Positions 9,374 through 19,347 of a DNA stretch of 64,000 bases are shown one piece after another. The DNA comes from Methylobacterium sp. PvR107 (GTDB lineage: Bacteria; Pseudomonadota; Alphaproteobacteria; Rhizobiales; Beijerinckiaceae): positions 4,491,501-4,555,500 of the forward strand of contig NZ_JAFIBW010000001.1 in NCBI RefSeq assembly GCF_017833295.1. The letters are read 5' to 3'. Made by a program: the position numbers and the translations under genes. Under the pieces are notes generated by a model. That model was not told the DNA's origin. It searched no databases and worked only from the letters and a program-made list of their open reading frames with translations. Within the stretch, counting starts at the first letter, position 1, and each line of letters starts with the position of its first letter.

Positions 9374-10545
9374 GCGCCGCCCGGTCCCGCACGATCTGGC
9401 TCGTGGCCGGCGAGGATTCCGGCGATCAGCTCGGTGCCAAGCTGATGCGGGCGCTGCAGGCGGCGGCGCCGGATATCGCCTTCGGCGGCGTCGGCGGCGA
9501 GGCCATGGCGGAGGCCGGGTTCAGATCGCTGTTCCCCCTCGATGACGTTGCGGTGATGGGCTACCTGCCGGTGCTCGCCCGGGCGCGGACGCTGCTGCGC
9601 CGTATCCGCGAGACCGCGGAAGCCGTGGTCCGCGCCAGGCCGGACGTGCTGGTGATCATCGACAGCCCCGGCTTCACCCACGCGGTGGCGAAGCGGGTGC
9701 GCAAGGCCGCGCCCGGCATCCCGATCATCGACTACGTCTCGCCGAGCGTCTGGGCGTGGCGTCCCTGGCGGGCGAAGGGCATGCGGCCGTTCATCGACCA
9801 TGTCCTGGCCCTGCTCCCGTTCGAGCCGGACGCGCATCTGCGGCTCGGCGGGCCGCCCTGCACCTATGTCGGGCATCCGCTGATCGAGCGTTTGACCGAG
9901 CTGCGCCCCGCCGATCCCGAGCTCAGGCGCCGCGACGCGCTGCCGTACAGCCTCGTGGTGCTGCCCGGATCGCGCCGCTCGGAGATCGAACGGCTGATGC
10001 CGATCTTCGGGCAGGCCATGGCCGAGGTCGGTCGCACGCTGCCCATCGAGGCTTCGCTGCCGGCCGTGACGCGCCACCGTGCCCTGATCGAGCGCCTGGC
10101 GGCGGATTGGCCGGTCCCGGTGCGGATCGTGACCGGCGAGGCGCCGAAATACGCCGCGTTCCGCGAGGCCCGCGCGGCGCTCGCCGCCTCGGGGACGGTA
10201 ACGCTGGAGCTGGCGCTGGCGGGCGTGCCGATGGTCGTCGCCTACAAGGTCTCGCGGGCCGAGGAATTCATCGCCCGCCGCCTGATCCAGGTTCCGAGCA
10301 TCGTTCTGCCCAACCTGATCCTGGCCGAGAACGCCATGCCGGAATTCGTCCAGGCCGATTGCACGCCCGCGCGTCTCGCCGGGGCCCTGCAGCCGCTCCT
10401 GGCCGGCGGCAGCGCCCGGGACGCGCAGCGAGCCGCGCTCGCCCGGATCGACGGCCGCATGCGGCTCGCGGCTGCGGACACGCCGAGCCGGGCCGCCGCG
10501 CGGATCGTCCTGCAGGCCGCAGGGTTGGTCGCCCCCGGACCGTGA
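9370..10545 (+). CDS. lpxB: Lipid-A-disaccharide synthase LpxB
   Basis: GT19 glycosyltransferase that joins UDP-2,3-diacylglucosamine and lipid X into the beta-1,6 disaccharide at the inner face of the membrane. 391 residues, normal length. The motifs A-G-E-D-S-G-D-Q-L-G-A near the N-terminus, I-D-S-P-G-F-T, Y-V-S-P-S-V-W-A-W, Y-V-G-H-P-L and L-P-G-S-R-R-S-E-I are all family signatures. It overlaps lpxI by 4 bases and is the last gene of the block. The next gene is convergent, with stop codons only 3 bases apart, leaving no room for a separate terminator. Confidence 0.96.
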   Translation: MSAARSRTIWLVAGEDSGDQLGAKLMRALQAAAPDIAFGGVGGEAMAEAGFRSLFPLDDVAVMGYLPVLARARTLLRRIRETAEAVVRARPDVLVIIDSPGFTHAVAKRVRKAAPGIPIIDYVSPSVWAWRPWRAKGMRPFIDHVLALLPFEPDAHLRLGGPPCTYVGHPLIERLTELRPADPELRRRDALPYSLVVLPGSRRSEIERLMPIFGQAMAEVGRTLPIEASLPAVTRHRALIERLAADWPVPVRIVTGEAPKYAAFREARAALAASGTVTLELALAGVPMVVAYKVSRAEEFIARRLIQVPSIVLPNLILAENAMPEFVQADCTPARLAGALQPLLAGGSARDAQRAALARIDGRMRLAAADTPSRAAARIVLQAAGLVAPGP

Positions 10546-10548
10546 CGC

Positions 10549-11196
10549 TCAGCCGGCGCGGCGGCTGCAGCGGATATACGCGGAGGTCCCGCGGCTGCTC
10601 GACCAAGTCAGGTGGTCGCCCTCGACTGTCAGGCGGACCTGCGAGGACCATCGGCGGCCGCGGTCGCTGCACTCGGCCGACGTGACCCAGGCGCTTCCGG
10701 TGCGGCGCGTGTCGTGGAAGGTGCAGATCGTGCGGCCGGCCCGCGCGCGATCCTGCGTGATCGTCGCCGGGATGTAGCCCCGCCGCCGGGACCTGGACCC
10801 GCAGGCCTCGGCTGTCGGACCCCAGATCCCGACATATTCGGCACTGGCCGGGGCAGGTGTCGGAGCCGGTCGGGCGACCGGCAGCGCCGCCGGCACCGGC
10901 GCGGCCTGCATGCTCTGCGCGGGCGGCGCCTTCGCCGCGGCAGGCCCACCCAGGCTCGGCAGATCGGGCGTATCGAGCATCACGATCCGGCTCGATGGTG
11001 CCCGCTGCGCGGCGGCTTCTGCCGAGGCGGTCGCCTCAGGCGCCTGCGAGCGGAAGGGCAGGTCCTCGGTCAGGTAGGCGGCGCTGTAGGCGAACAGCCC
11101 GAGCCAGCCGAGGATGAGCAGCGCCGGCAGCGCGTAGCGGCGCCCGGAGCCCGAACCCGCTCCGCCGCCCGGATCGGCCAGCACCAACGCCCCCAT
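10549..11196 (-). CDS. Uncharacterised single-pass membrane protein
   Basis: 215 residues. There is a short cytoplasmic N-terminus, one membrane helix at about residues 21-42 (A-L-P-A-L-L-I-L-G-W-L-G-L-F), a Pro/Ala-rich linker (about 50-118), and a small globular C-terminal domain beginning Y-V-G-I-W-G-P-T-A-E-A-C-G with three cysteines that could form disulfides in the periplasm. The ATG at 11196 is preceded by GGGGGG. No function can be assigned. It follows the oxygenase gene by 21 bases on the same strand, so the two are probably cotranscribed. Confidence 0.7.
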   Translation of the reverse strand: MGALVLADPGGGAGSGSGRRYALPALLILGWLGLFAYSAAYLTEDLPFRSQAPEATASAEAAAQRAPSSRIVMLDTPDLPSLGGPAAAKAPPAQSMQAAPVPAALPVARPAPTPAPASAEYVGIWGPTAEACGSRSRRRGYIPATITQDRARAGRTICTFHDTRRTGSAWVTSAECSDRGRRWSSQVRLTVEGDHLTWSSSRGTSAYIRCSRRAG

Positions 11197-11217
11197 CGTC
11201 CACCCCCCATCGTCCGA

Positions 11218-11850
11218 TCAGCGGCCGAAGATGCCCTTCAGGAACTGTGCCGTGCGGTTGCGCTTGCGCTTGCGCTCCAGTTCCGAGGCGTCCTTGAGCC
11301 ACGCGACCTGGACGACGCGGCGCTCGCCCTCGAACGGCTCGTGGCCGTGCCAGGAATTGTCGGCCCTCTGGAAGGCGAACATCGTGCCCATCGTCGGAGG
11401 CACCTCGACCGCGAACGGCTCGTAGTTCTTGCCGTCGTAGAGCACCCGCAGGCGGCCCGCGGCGGGCGCGTCCCAGGCGTCGTTCATGTAGACGAGGAGC
11501 GTCAGCACCTTCGACGGGCCGTCGGTATGGATCGAGCCGTATTTCAGCTGGCTGCGCCGCATGATCGTGGTGAGACGCGGGCACGAGACGAGATCGATCC
11601 CGAACTTCTCGCCGAGGATCGCCGAGAATTCGTCGCTTTCCAGCTCGTCGATCAGGGCCTTGAACCGGCCCTTGAGGGCGACCTCGTCGACGGTGAGGTA
11701 ACCGGGCTTGGCGATATTGGGGAAGTCGCGCCGGATCTCGTCGATTGCGTCCGGATTGAGCACATTGTTCCCGAGGGTATAGGCGTAGGGCTCCCGGGAC
11801 ACGGGCGCGGCGCGCACCGCAGAGACGTCAAGGATCGAGAGGGCGGACAT
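11218..11850 (-). CDS. 2-oxoglutarate/Fe(II)-dependent oxygenase family protein
   Basis: 210 residues with a double-stranded beta-helix fold. The iron ligands look to be H108 and D110 (I-H-T-D-G) and a distal histidine at 168 or 170 (S-W-H-G-H), with R177/R178 (E-G-E-R-R) available to bind the 2-oxoglutarate carboxylate. This resembles the 2OG-FeII_Oxy_3 group, some of which hydroxylate proteins or small molecules; the substrate here is unknown. The frame is open upstream to 12003, but the ATG at 11850, after AGGGGATC, is the likely start. The lysine/arginine-rich stretch near the C-terminus (E-R-K-R-K-R-N-R) could bind nucleic acid or membrane. Cotranscribed with the membrane protein downstream. 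Confidence 0.75.
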   Translation of the reverse strand: MSALSILDVSAVRAAPVSREPYAYTLGNNVLNPDAIDEIRRDFPNIAKPGYLTVDEVALKGRFKALIDELESDEFSAILGEKFGIDLVSCPRLTTIMRRSQLKYGSIHTDGPSKVLTLLVYMNDAWDAPAAGRLRVLYDGKNYEPFAVEVPPTMGTMFAFQRADNSWHGHEPFEGERRVVQVAWLKDASELERKRKRNRTAQFLKGIFGR

Positions 11851-12141
11851 CGTTGGATCCCCTGGCTCCGACGCAGGTCGACCGGCACGCCGGGCGCCGG
11901 AGACGCGTGCCGAAGGGCCGTTCGCGACGCTCTGCCGGGGTCGCCCGCGCAGGTGGCCCCGGATCGGATTGTGCAACTGTTCGCGGCGGTCCGAAAATCT
12001 CATAATCCGCCGATTGCGGCGGTCCGACGGCGAAAGCCGTGCGGTGGCACATTCCGGTGACAGTCTCGGGCGGCCCGCCCGTGCAGGATGGTGCGACGCC
12101 CGTGGGCTTTCTTCCCGGGTTGGTGTTGGAATCCGTTGTTG

Positions 12142-12459
12142 ATGAGGCCTTTGGCCCTCGCTTTGCTGTGCTCACACCTCGTCGCCGTGGCGGCCGGGTC
12201 GGGAGCGATTGCGCAACCGCGAGGGCCGCGCGGCTCGGTCACCGCCCGGATGACCTGCGCGGAGGCGATGGCGCTGGTGAGGGGCGAGGGCGACGTGGTG
12301 ATCGTCGCCGGCGCCGCCCCGGAGCGCTTCGTCAGCGGGCCCGGACAATGCAGCGGCTCGGAGATCGCGGAGCTGCGCTTCGCGCCCACCCGCGACAACC
12401 CGCAATGCCCGATCGGCTATCACTGCCGCGAGCCCGGTTTCGAGGAATGGAACTGGTAG
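12142..12459 (+). CDS. Small secreted cysteine-containing protein of unknown function
   Basis: 105 residues. The N-terminus is a signal peptide (residues 1-24, A-I-A before the likely cleavage site). The mature part contains T-C-A-E-A, a second cysteine in G-Q-C-S-G, and the pair in N-P-Q-C-P-I-G-Y-H-C-R, four cysteines that could form two disulfides. I recall small exported proteins with the same T-C-A ... C-P-I-G-Y-x-C layout in other Hyphomicrobiales, but no function is known. The ATG at 12142 is chosen because it starts directly before the hydrophobic core; an earlier ATG at 12088 would add 18 residues. Confidence 0.65.
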   Translation: MRPLALALLCSHLVAVAAGSGAIAQPRGPRGSVTARMTCAEAMALVRGEGDVVIVAGAAPERFVSGPGQCSGSEIAELRFAPTRDNPQCPIGYHCREPGFEEWNW

Positions 12460-12611
12460 GCACGCCGCCGGCCTAAATCGCCGCAGCGCGTCAACGTGAC
12501 GAAAGTTTCACGCGACAGCGCGGGGCCAGTGCCACTATCTGGCCATCAGCCGGGGCCAAGGCCGCCGGGTTGCGCCCCTGGCCGGGTGCGAGCGGGACGG
12601 GGGATCGACGC

Positions 12612-14723
12612 GTGGCTGCACTCAGGACCGGGCTCGGAATCCAGGCCGTGCTCACGGCCGTCGCCGCGCTGATCCTGCTGGCGGTTCCCGGCATCCCGAG
12701 CCCGCCGCTCTACGTCTCGCTGGCCGGCTTCGCCATGGCGGCGATCCTGATCGCGTCCAACCGCATCTCGGCCTATCTGAAGGTGTTCGTCTCGGTCTAC
12801 GGAATCGGCTATCTGCTGCTTGCCGGGTCGAAGACCATCGCGACGATGGGCCTGTTGCCGCCTGTGGTCGCGGCGCTGCTGCCTCCGGCCTTCGCCGCCA
12901 CCGGCGCGGTGGTGTTCGCCGCCATCGTGCTCGGCATCTCGTATCTGGAGCCGATCCGGGCAATCACCAACATTGCCGACCCCTATTTCGCCAATCGCGA
13001 CAAGCCGACGAAGGAGATCGGCCTGTTCCGCTGGTTCGGAACCACCGAGGGGCGGATCGGCCGCAATCTCGTGGCGCTCTCGATCTTCGTCAACTTTGCC
13101 GATGTCGCGCTGACGCTGCGATTCAACTTCTTCTACCGCGACATCTACAACTCGCTGCAGGAATACGACGCGTCCGCCTTCTGGTATCAGCTGCTCTGGG
13201 TGTTCGTACCGCTCGCCACGCTGAACATCGCCATCGGCATGTTCGACCTGTTCGTGGATTCCTCGCTTCTGATCCGCTGGCGGACGTGGCTGACCCACAG
13301 TCTGTACGAGCGCTGGCTCGGCAACGGCACACATTACCGGATCCCGTTCACCGACGAGGAGGCGGACAACCCGGATCAGCGCATCCAGGCCGACGTCAAC
13401 AGCTTCATCGTACAGACCACGACGCTGTCGATCCGGCTGCTGAGCCAGGCCGCGCAGCTCGTCTCGTTCATGGTCATTCTCTGGACCCTGTCGCGCGACT
13501 TCGTCGTGCCGTTCACCGATGCGGTGATCCCGGGATTCCTGGTCTGGCTGGTGATCGGCTACGCGGTGGTCGGAACGTGGCTCACCCACCTGATCGGCCG
13601 GCCGCTCATCGGGCTCGATTTCCGCCAGGAGCAAGTCGAGGCGAATTTCCGCTTCGCGCTGGCCCGCAACCGCATCTATTCCGAGCAGATCGCCCTGCTG
13701 CGCGGCGAGCGCGCGGAGGCCTCCCGGCTGGCGACGCTGTTCCACAGCGTCATCGACAATTACGTCGGCATCATCTTCCGCCGCATCAAGCTGATCGCCT
13801 TCACGTTCAGCTACCGGCAGGCCAGCGTGATCTTCCCGATGGTGCTGGCGGCACCCTCGTTCTTCGCCAAGAAGATCACCTTGGGCGCGCTCCAGCAGAC
13901 CTCGCAGGCCTTCGGGCAGGTGCAGAGCTCGCTGTCGTTCTTCGTGGATTCCTACACGACGCTGGCCGCCTACAAGGCCAACACCAACCGCCTGGGCTCC
14001 TTCCGCCGGGCGATGACCAAGGCCGAGGCGCTGGAGGCGGCGGGCTACGGCCTCGTCCAGGGCAACGACAGCACCGGCGACGTGACCGCGCGCGGTCTCG
14101 TCCTCGCCCTGCCGGACGGGCGCCCGATCGTCACCGCCGACACGCTGACGCTGCCGCGCGGCGGCGCGACCCTGGTCACCGGGCCCTCCGGCTCGGGCAA
14201 GTCGACCCTGTTCCGGGCCATCGCGGGGATCTGGCCCTTCGGCAAGGGCCGGGTCGACGTGCCCGCCGGGCAGTCGGCGCTGGTGCTGCCGCAGCGGCCC
14301 TACATCCCGCAGGGCACCCTGCGCGGCGCCGTCGTCTACCCGAACACCGTCGACCAGTTCTCCGATGCGGCGATCAAGGAGGCGCTGACGGCGGCCCAGC
14401 TCGCCCCCCTGGTGGACCGCCTCGACGAGATCGACACCTGGGAGCGGCGGCTGTCGGGGGGCGAGCAGCAGCGCCTCGCGATCGCCCGCGCCTTGCTCGC
14501 GAAGCCGGAATGGCTGTTCCTCGACGAGGCGACGGCCTCGCTGGACGAGCCTTCGGAGGCGGCGCTCTACCGAATGCTGCGCGAGAAGCTCCCCGGTACG
14601 ACGATCGTGTCGATCGGTCACCGCTCGACGCTCGACGCCTTCCACGACCGGCGCATCACGCTGGAGCCGGAGGGTGGGGTGTTCGTGCCCCGTGCGCGGC
14701 GGGAGGCACTCCCGGCGGAGTGA
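12612..14723 (+). CDS. SbmA/BacA-like ABC transporter, fused permease and ATPase
   Basis: Half-transporter of about 703 residues (COG4178/YddA type). Extra N-terminal membrane helices and an SbmA/BacA-like membrane domain (about 110-420, with E-P-I-R-A-I and the F-Y-R-D-I-Y-N-S-L-Q loop) are followed by an ATPase domain with Walker A G-P-S-G-S-G-K-S at 524-531, signature L-S-G-G-E at 614-618 and Walker B D638-E639. It should work as a homodimer; BacA relatives take up peptides and affect very-long-chain fatty acids of lipid A in rhizobia. The start is uncertain: GTG 12612 follows GGGACGGGGG, while a TTG at 12570 would add 14 residues. Confidence 0.88.
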   Translation: MAALRTGLGIQAVLTAVAALILLAVPGIPSPPLYVSLAGFAMAAILIASNRISAYLKVFVSVYGIGYLLLAGSKTIATMGLLPPVVAALLPPAFAATGAVVFAAIVLGISYLEPIRAITNIADPYFANRDKPTKEIGLFRWFGTTEGRIGRNLVALSIFVNFADVALTLRFNFFYRDIYNSLQEYDASAFWYQLLWVFVPLATLNIAIGMFDLFVDSSLLIRWRTWLTHSLYERWLGNGTHYRIPFTDEEADNPDQRIQADVNSFIVQTTTLSIRLLSQAAQLVSFMVILWTLSRDFVVPFTDAVIPGFLVWLVIGYAVVGTWLTHLIGRPLIGLDFRQEQVEANFRFALARNRIYSEQIALLRGERAEASRLATLFHSVIDNYVGIIFRRIKLIAFTFSYRQASVIFPMVLAAPSFFAKKITLGALQQTSQAFGQVQSSLSFFVDSYTTLAAYKANTNRLGSFRRAMTKAEALEAAGYGLVQGNDSTGDVTARGLVLALPDGRPIVTADTLTLPRGGATLVTGPSGSGKSTLFRAIAGIWPFGKGRVDVPAGQSALVLPQRPYIPQGTLRGAVVYPNTVDQFSDAAIKEALTAAQLAPLVDRLDEIDTWERRLSGGEQQRLAIARALLAKPEWLFLDEATASLDEPSEAALYRMLREKLPGTTIVSIGHRSTLDAFHDRRITLEPEGGVFVPRARREALPAE

Positions 14724-14745
14724 GGCGAGCCGCATCCGCGCCTCT

Positions 14746-14768
14746 CCCTCCCCCCCTGTGGGGGAGGG
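14746..14768. terminator. Bidirectional stem-loop terminator between convergent genes
   Basis: CCCTCCCCC (14746-14754) pairs perfectly with GGGGGAGGG (14760-14768) around the loop CCTGT. It sits between the ABC transporter stop (14723, +) and the eda stop (14785, -). No T-run follows on either strand. The same C-rich/G-rich palindrome type is common between Hyphomicrobiales genes. Confidence 0.55.
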
Positions 14769-14784
14769 GACCCGCGTCCGCCGT

Positions 14785-15420
14785 TCAGCCTTGCGTCGCC
14801 GTCCGCAATCCCGCCGCCGCCCGGGCTGCCTGCTCGATCGCCGCCGGATCCGGCGTGCCGGGCCTCACCACCCAGCTGCCGCCGACGCAGAGTACCGAGG
14901 GAAGCGCCAGCCAGTCTGGGGCGGTCGCCTCGGTGATCCCGCCGGTCGGGCAGAACCGCACCGCGCCGAACACCGCCGCGTGCGCCTTCAACGCCTTGAT
15001 CCCGCCCGCCGCCTCAGCCGGGAAGAATTTGAACCGGTCGAGCCCGTGATCCAGGCCGCGCATGATGTCGGCCGCCGTTGCGACACCCGGCAGGTAGGGC
15101 ACGCCGTTGGCCTTGGCGGCGTCGGTCAGCGGCTCGGTCAGGCCGGGCGAGACGATGAACTCGGCCCCCGCCCCGAGCGCGTTCTCCAGGTCGCGGGGAT
15201 TAAGCACCGTCCCGGCCCCGACCACCGCGCCCTCGACCCGGGTCATTTCCCGGATCACCTCGAGGGCGGCCGGCGTGCGCAGGGTGACCTCCAGGGCGGT
15301 CAGCCCGCCCTTCACCAGGGCCTCGGCGATGGGCCGGGCCTGAGCCACGTCGTCGATCACCAGGACCGGAATGACGGGCACGGAGCGCATCAGCGCGTCG
15401 ATGCTGGTCAGATCGTTCAT
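14785..15420 (-). CDS. eda: 2-keto-3-deoxy-6-phosphogluconate aldolase
   Basis: Class I aldolase cleaving KDPG to pyruvate and glyceraldehyde-3-phosphate, the last step of the Entner-Doudoroff pathway. 211 residues, a single TIM barrel. E44 (L-E-V-T-L-R-T) and the Schiff-base lysine K131 (F-K-F-F-P-A-E) match E45 and K133 of the E. coli enzyme. The ATG at 15420 is preceded by an excellent AGGAGGTG site, which rules out the longer open frame. It starts 22 bases after the edd stop, forming an edd-eda operon. Confidence 0.95.
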   Translation of the reverse strand: MNDLTSIDALMRSVPVIPVLVIDDVAQARPIAEALVKGGLTALEVTLRTPAALEVIREMTRVEGAVVGAGTVLNPRDLENALGAGAEFIVSPGLTEPLTDAAKANGVPYLPGVATAADIMRGLDHGLDRFKFFPAEAAGGIKALKAHAAVFGAVRFCPTGGITEATAPDWLALPSVLCVGGSWVVRPGTPDPAAIEQAARAAAGLRTATQG

Positions 15421-15442
15421 GGTCGGCACCTCCTGTCGGGTT

Positions 15443-17269
15443 TCAGAGGCCGGCGGCGGCGAGCATCGCCGAAGCGCCCCGCTCGGCCGTGTCGGCCCCA
15501 TGGCGCATGAACGCGAACAGCTCGCGACCGGTGCCCTGCGCGGGTGCCGGAGCCACGGCGTCCCCGCGCGCGGCGAGTTCGTTGTCGTCGACCAGCACCT
15601 CCAGCAGCCCCTCAGCGGCGCTGAGCCGGACGATGTCGCCGTCGCGGATCCGGCCGATCGGGCCGCCGCCCAGGGCCTCGGGGCTCACGTGGATCGCGGC
15701 CGGAACCTTGCCCGACGCCCCCGACATGCGTCCATCGGTGACCAGCGCGACCTTGTGGCCGCGGTCCTGCAGTACGCCGAGCGGCGGGGTGAGCTTGTGC
15801 AGCTCCGGCATGCCGTTCGCCTTCGGGCCCTGGAACCGGACCACCACCACGACATCCCGCTCCAGCTCGCCGGCCTTGAATGCCTTGAGCACCTCGTCCT
15901 GGTCCGAGAAGACCCGCGCCGGCGCCTCGATGGTCCGGCGCTGCGCCTCCACGGCGCTGGTCTTGAAGGTCGCCCGGCCGAGATTGCCCTTCACCAGCCG
16001 CATGCCGCCATCCGGCTGGAACGGGTTCTCGGGACGGCGGAGCATGGTGTCGTCGAGGCTCTCCGGCACGGCGTCCTCGAAGACCAGCTCCTCCCCGGCG
16101 AGCTTCGGGTCGCGGGCGTGATCGCGCAGCGACTGGCCCGCCACTGTCAGGATGTCGTCGTGCAGCAGGCCGCCATCGAGCAGCGCCGCCATCACGAAGC
16201 TCATGCCGCCCGCGGCGTGGAAATGGTTCACGTCGCCGGCGCCGTTCGGGTAGACGCGGGCGATCAGCGGCACCGCGCTCGAGAGCCGGTCGATATCCTC
16301 CCAGTCGATCACGATGCCGGCGGCGCGGGCGATGGCCGGCAGGTGGATCGCGTGGTTGGTCGAGCCCCCCGTAGCCAGCAGCCCGACGGCGGCGTTCACG
16401 ATCGCCTTCTCGTCGACGCACAGGCCGAGCGGTCGATAATCGTTTCCGGCTGCGCCGATCTCGGTGAGCCGGTGGACCGCCGCGCGGGTCACGGCCTGCC
16501 GCAGCTTCGTGCCGGGATTGATGAAGGACGCGCCCGGCATGTGCAGGCCCATCATGTCCATCATCATCTGGTTCGAGTTGGCCGTGCCGTAGAACGTGCA
16601 GGTGCCGGCCGAATGGTAGGAGGCCGACTCGGATTCGAGCAGTTCCGCGCGGCCGATCTTGCCCTCGGCGTAGAGTTGGCGGATTCGCTGCTTCTCCTTG
16701 TTGGCGAGGCCCGACGGCATCGGCCCGGCCGGGATCAGGATGGTCGGCAGGTGGCCGAAGCGGAGCGCGCCGATCAGCAGGCCCGGCACGATCTTGTCGC
16801 AGATGCCGAGAAGCGCCGCGCCATCGAACATGCCGTGGCTCAAGCCCACGGCGGTCGAGAGGGCGATGGTGTCGCGGGAGAACAGCGACAGCTCCATCCC
16901 GGTCTGCCCCTGCGTGACGCCATCGCACATGGCCGGCGTTCCGCCCGCCACCTGGGCGGTCGCGCCGCGCTCCCGGGCGAACAGCTTGATCTGATCTGGG
17001 TAGCGTCCGTAGGGCTGATGCGCCGAGAGCATGTCGTTGTAGGCGGTGACGATGCCGATATTCATCACGGTCCGCTCGTCGCGGATCGCCGCCTTGTCCT
17101 CGCCGGAGGCCGCGAAGCCGTGGGCGAGGTTGCCGCAGGCGAGCTTGCCGCGCCGGACCCCCGCCTCGCGCTCGCGGGCGATCAGGTCGAGATAGGCGCG
17201 CCGGGTCTCGCGGGAGCGCGCCACCACGCGCTCGGTGACCGCCGCGACCTCGGGATGAAGCTCGGTCAT
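15443..17269 (-). CDS. edd: Phosphogluconate dehydratase
   Basis: Iron-sulfur dehydratase of the IlvD/Edd family converting 6-phosphogluconate to KDPG. 608 residues, as in E. coli. Signatures include the cysteine-containing [10 protein letters not shown] and [10 protein letters not shown], which with a third cysteine (P-L-G-L-C-V-D) are expected to hold the cluster, and the C-terminal [14 protein letters not shown]. The ATG at 17269 follows GAGGAACG. No zwf or pgl lies next to it, so the supply of 6-phosphogluconate is encoded elsewhere. Confidence 0.95.
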   Translation of the reverse strand: MTELHPEVAAVTERVVARSRETRRAYLDLIAREREAGVRRGKLACGNLAHGFAASGEDKAAIRDERTVMNIGIVTAYNDMLSAHQPYGRYPDQIKLFARERGATAQVAGGTPAMCDGVTQGQTGMELSLFSRDTIALSTAVGLSHGMFDGAALLGICDKIVPGLLIGALRFGHLPTILIPAGPMPSGLANKEKQRIRQLYAEGKIGRAELLESESASYHSAGTCTFYGTANSNQMMMDMMGLHMPGASFINPGTKLRQAVTRAAVHRLTEIGAAGNDYRPLGLCVDEKAIVNAAVGLLATGGSTNHAIHLPAIARAAGIVIDWEDIDRLSSAVPLIARVYPNGAGDVNHFHAAGGMSFVMAALLDGGLLHDDILTVAGQSLRDHARDPKLAGEELVFEDAVPESLDDTMLRRPENPFQPDGGMRLVKGNLGRATFKTSAVEAQRRTIEAPARVFSDQDEVLKAFKAGELERDVVVVVRFQGPKANGMPELHKLTPPLGVLQDRGHKVALVTDGRMSGASGKVPAAIHVSPEALGGGPIGRIRDGDIVRLSAAEGLLEVLVDDNELAARGDAVAPAPAQGTGRELFAFMRHGADTAERGASAMLAAAGL

Positions 17270-17680
17270 GCTCGTTCCTCCAGGCTCGGTGCCGACGGCC
17301 GGGGCCGGTGCCGCGATTCGGCTCGGCCCGCGCGACCGCGGTGCTGACCGGTATCTAAAGGGTGCGCCGCGGGATGTAACCCGGCGGATGCGGCCTCCTT
17401 CGCCCACGAGAGGACTTCTGGGTCGACCCGGCTAAGTCCGATACTCGACACTCGGAAGACAAAGCCCTTTTTCCCGCCCCCTTGCGGGGAGAGGGCGGGG
17501 GTGGCGGGTGGTGCAGGATTGCGCGTCCCGATGCCTCCTCGACCACCTCCAACGCCTCCCCACAAGGCGGAGAAGCGCGCGTCTCGGCCGACGATCTGCG
17601 AACATCGCGTCCCGAGAGGGCGAGGGTGCCCGCGGGTCGGAAGTCGCTTCCTCGGCGAAGGCGCGTCGCCTCGATGCGCC
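17270..17680. other. 411-base gap with palindromic repeat, no gene seen
   Basis: This stretch lies between edd and the asparaginase gene, both on the - strand, so it should hold the edd promoter. Its middle (about 17476-17575) carries G-rich and C-rich palindromic blocks: CCCCTTGCGGGG near 17480, a G-rich tract, and CCTCCCCACAAGGCGG near 17557. These look like a degenerate interspersed repeat. I see no convincing coding frame or RNA gene. Confidence 0.4.
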
Positions 17681-18937
<1,257 letters not shown>

Positions 18938-18970
18938 TTACGGAGTTACTGTTCGTTCGGAGGTAAGCCC

Positions 18971-19186
18971 ATGCTGCATCTCGCCGGCCTGCTCGAGGAA
19001 CTCGAGCGGAGCGAGCCCGCGCGGGCCGCGATGTCGATCCTCGAGAGCTCACTCTCGCGCCGCTCGGTCGAGGAGCAGGGCGCGTTCTGGCACGCCATCG
19101 ATCTCTACTACGTCTCGCGAAAGGCTCCGCCGGAAGCGACGGTGGCGGCGATGCCGCCGGATCCGATCCTGGCCGCCACCCTCTGA
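18971..19186 (+). CDS. Small conserved-looking protein of unknown function
   Basis: 71 residues from an ATG with a near-ideal GGAGGTAA ribosome site, which is the main reason to call it. It is predicted mostly alpha-helical and acidic: L-L-E-E-L-E-R-S near the start and a tryptophan/tyrosine-rich segment F-W-H-A-I-D-L-Y-Y-V-S-R. No signal peptide or membrane segment. A perfect GCCGC/GCGGC stem lies directly after the stop (19190-19202) and could end the transcript. Function unknown. Confidence 0.6.
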   Translation: MLHLAGLLEELERSEPARAAMSILESSLSRRSVEEQGAFWHAIDLYYVSRKAPPEATVAAMPPDPILAATL

Positions 19187-19254
19187 CGCCGCCTTGCGGC
19201 GAGAGGGTTGCTGTCAGCCTAGGCCGCTGCCTCTTCGACGCCGCCGGCGGGGCG

Positions 19255-19335
19255 CGAAACGATCCAGGCACGCCACTCTTCCGAGGGCGCGCTGCCCGAG
19301 GTTGATTCGCTGCGCACGCAAAGACGGAGTCGCCG
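19255..19335. repeat. Palindromic interspersed repeat, family A (degenerate copy)
   Basis: The arms are GCGAAACGATCCAGG on the left and GGTTGATTCGCTGCGCACGC followed by AAAGACGG on the right. They are imperfect inverted copies and match the better-preserved copies at 37498-37592 and 45846-45940. This copy lies between two convergent genes. Confidence 0.5.
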
Positions 19336-19347
19336 ACTCGTGACCGC

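Noticed and set aside
12546..14735. A 729-codon open frame on the - strand
   Set aside because: Antisense shadow of the SbmA/BacA-like ABC transporter, which has intact Walker and signature motifs.
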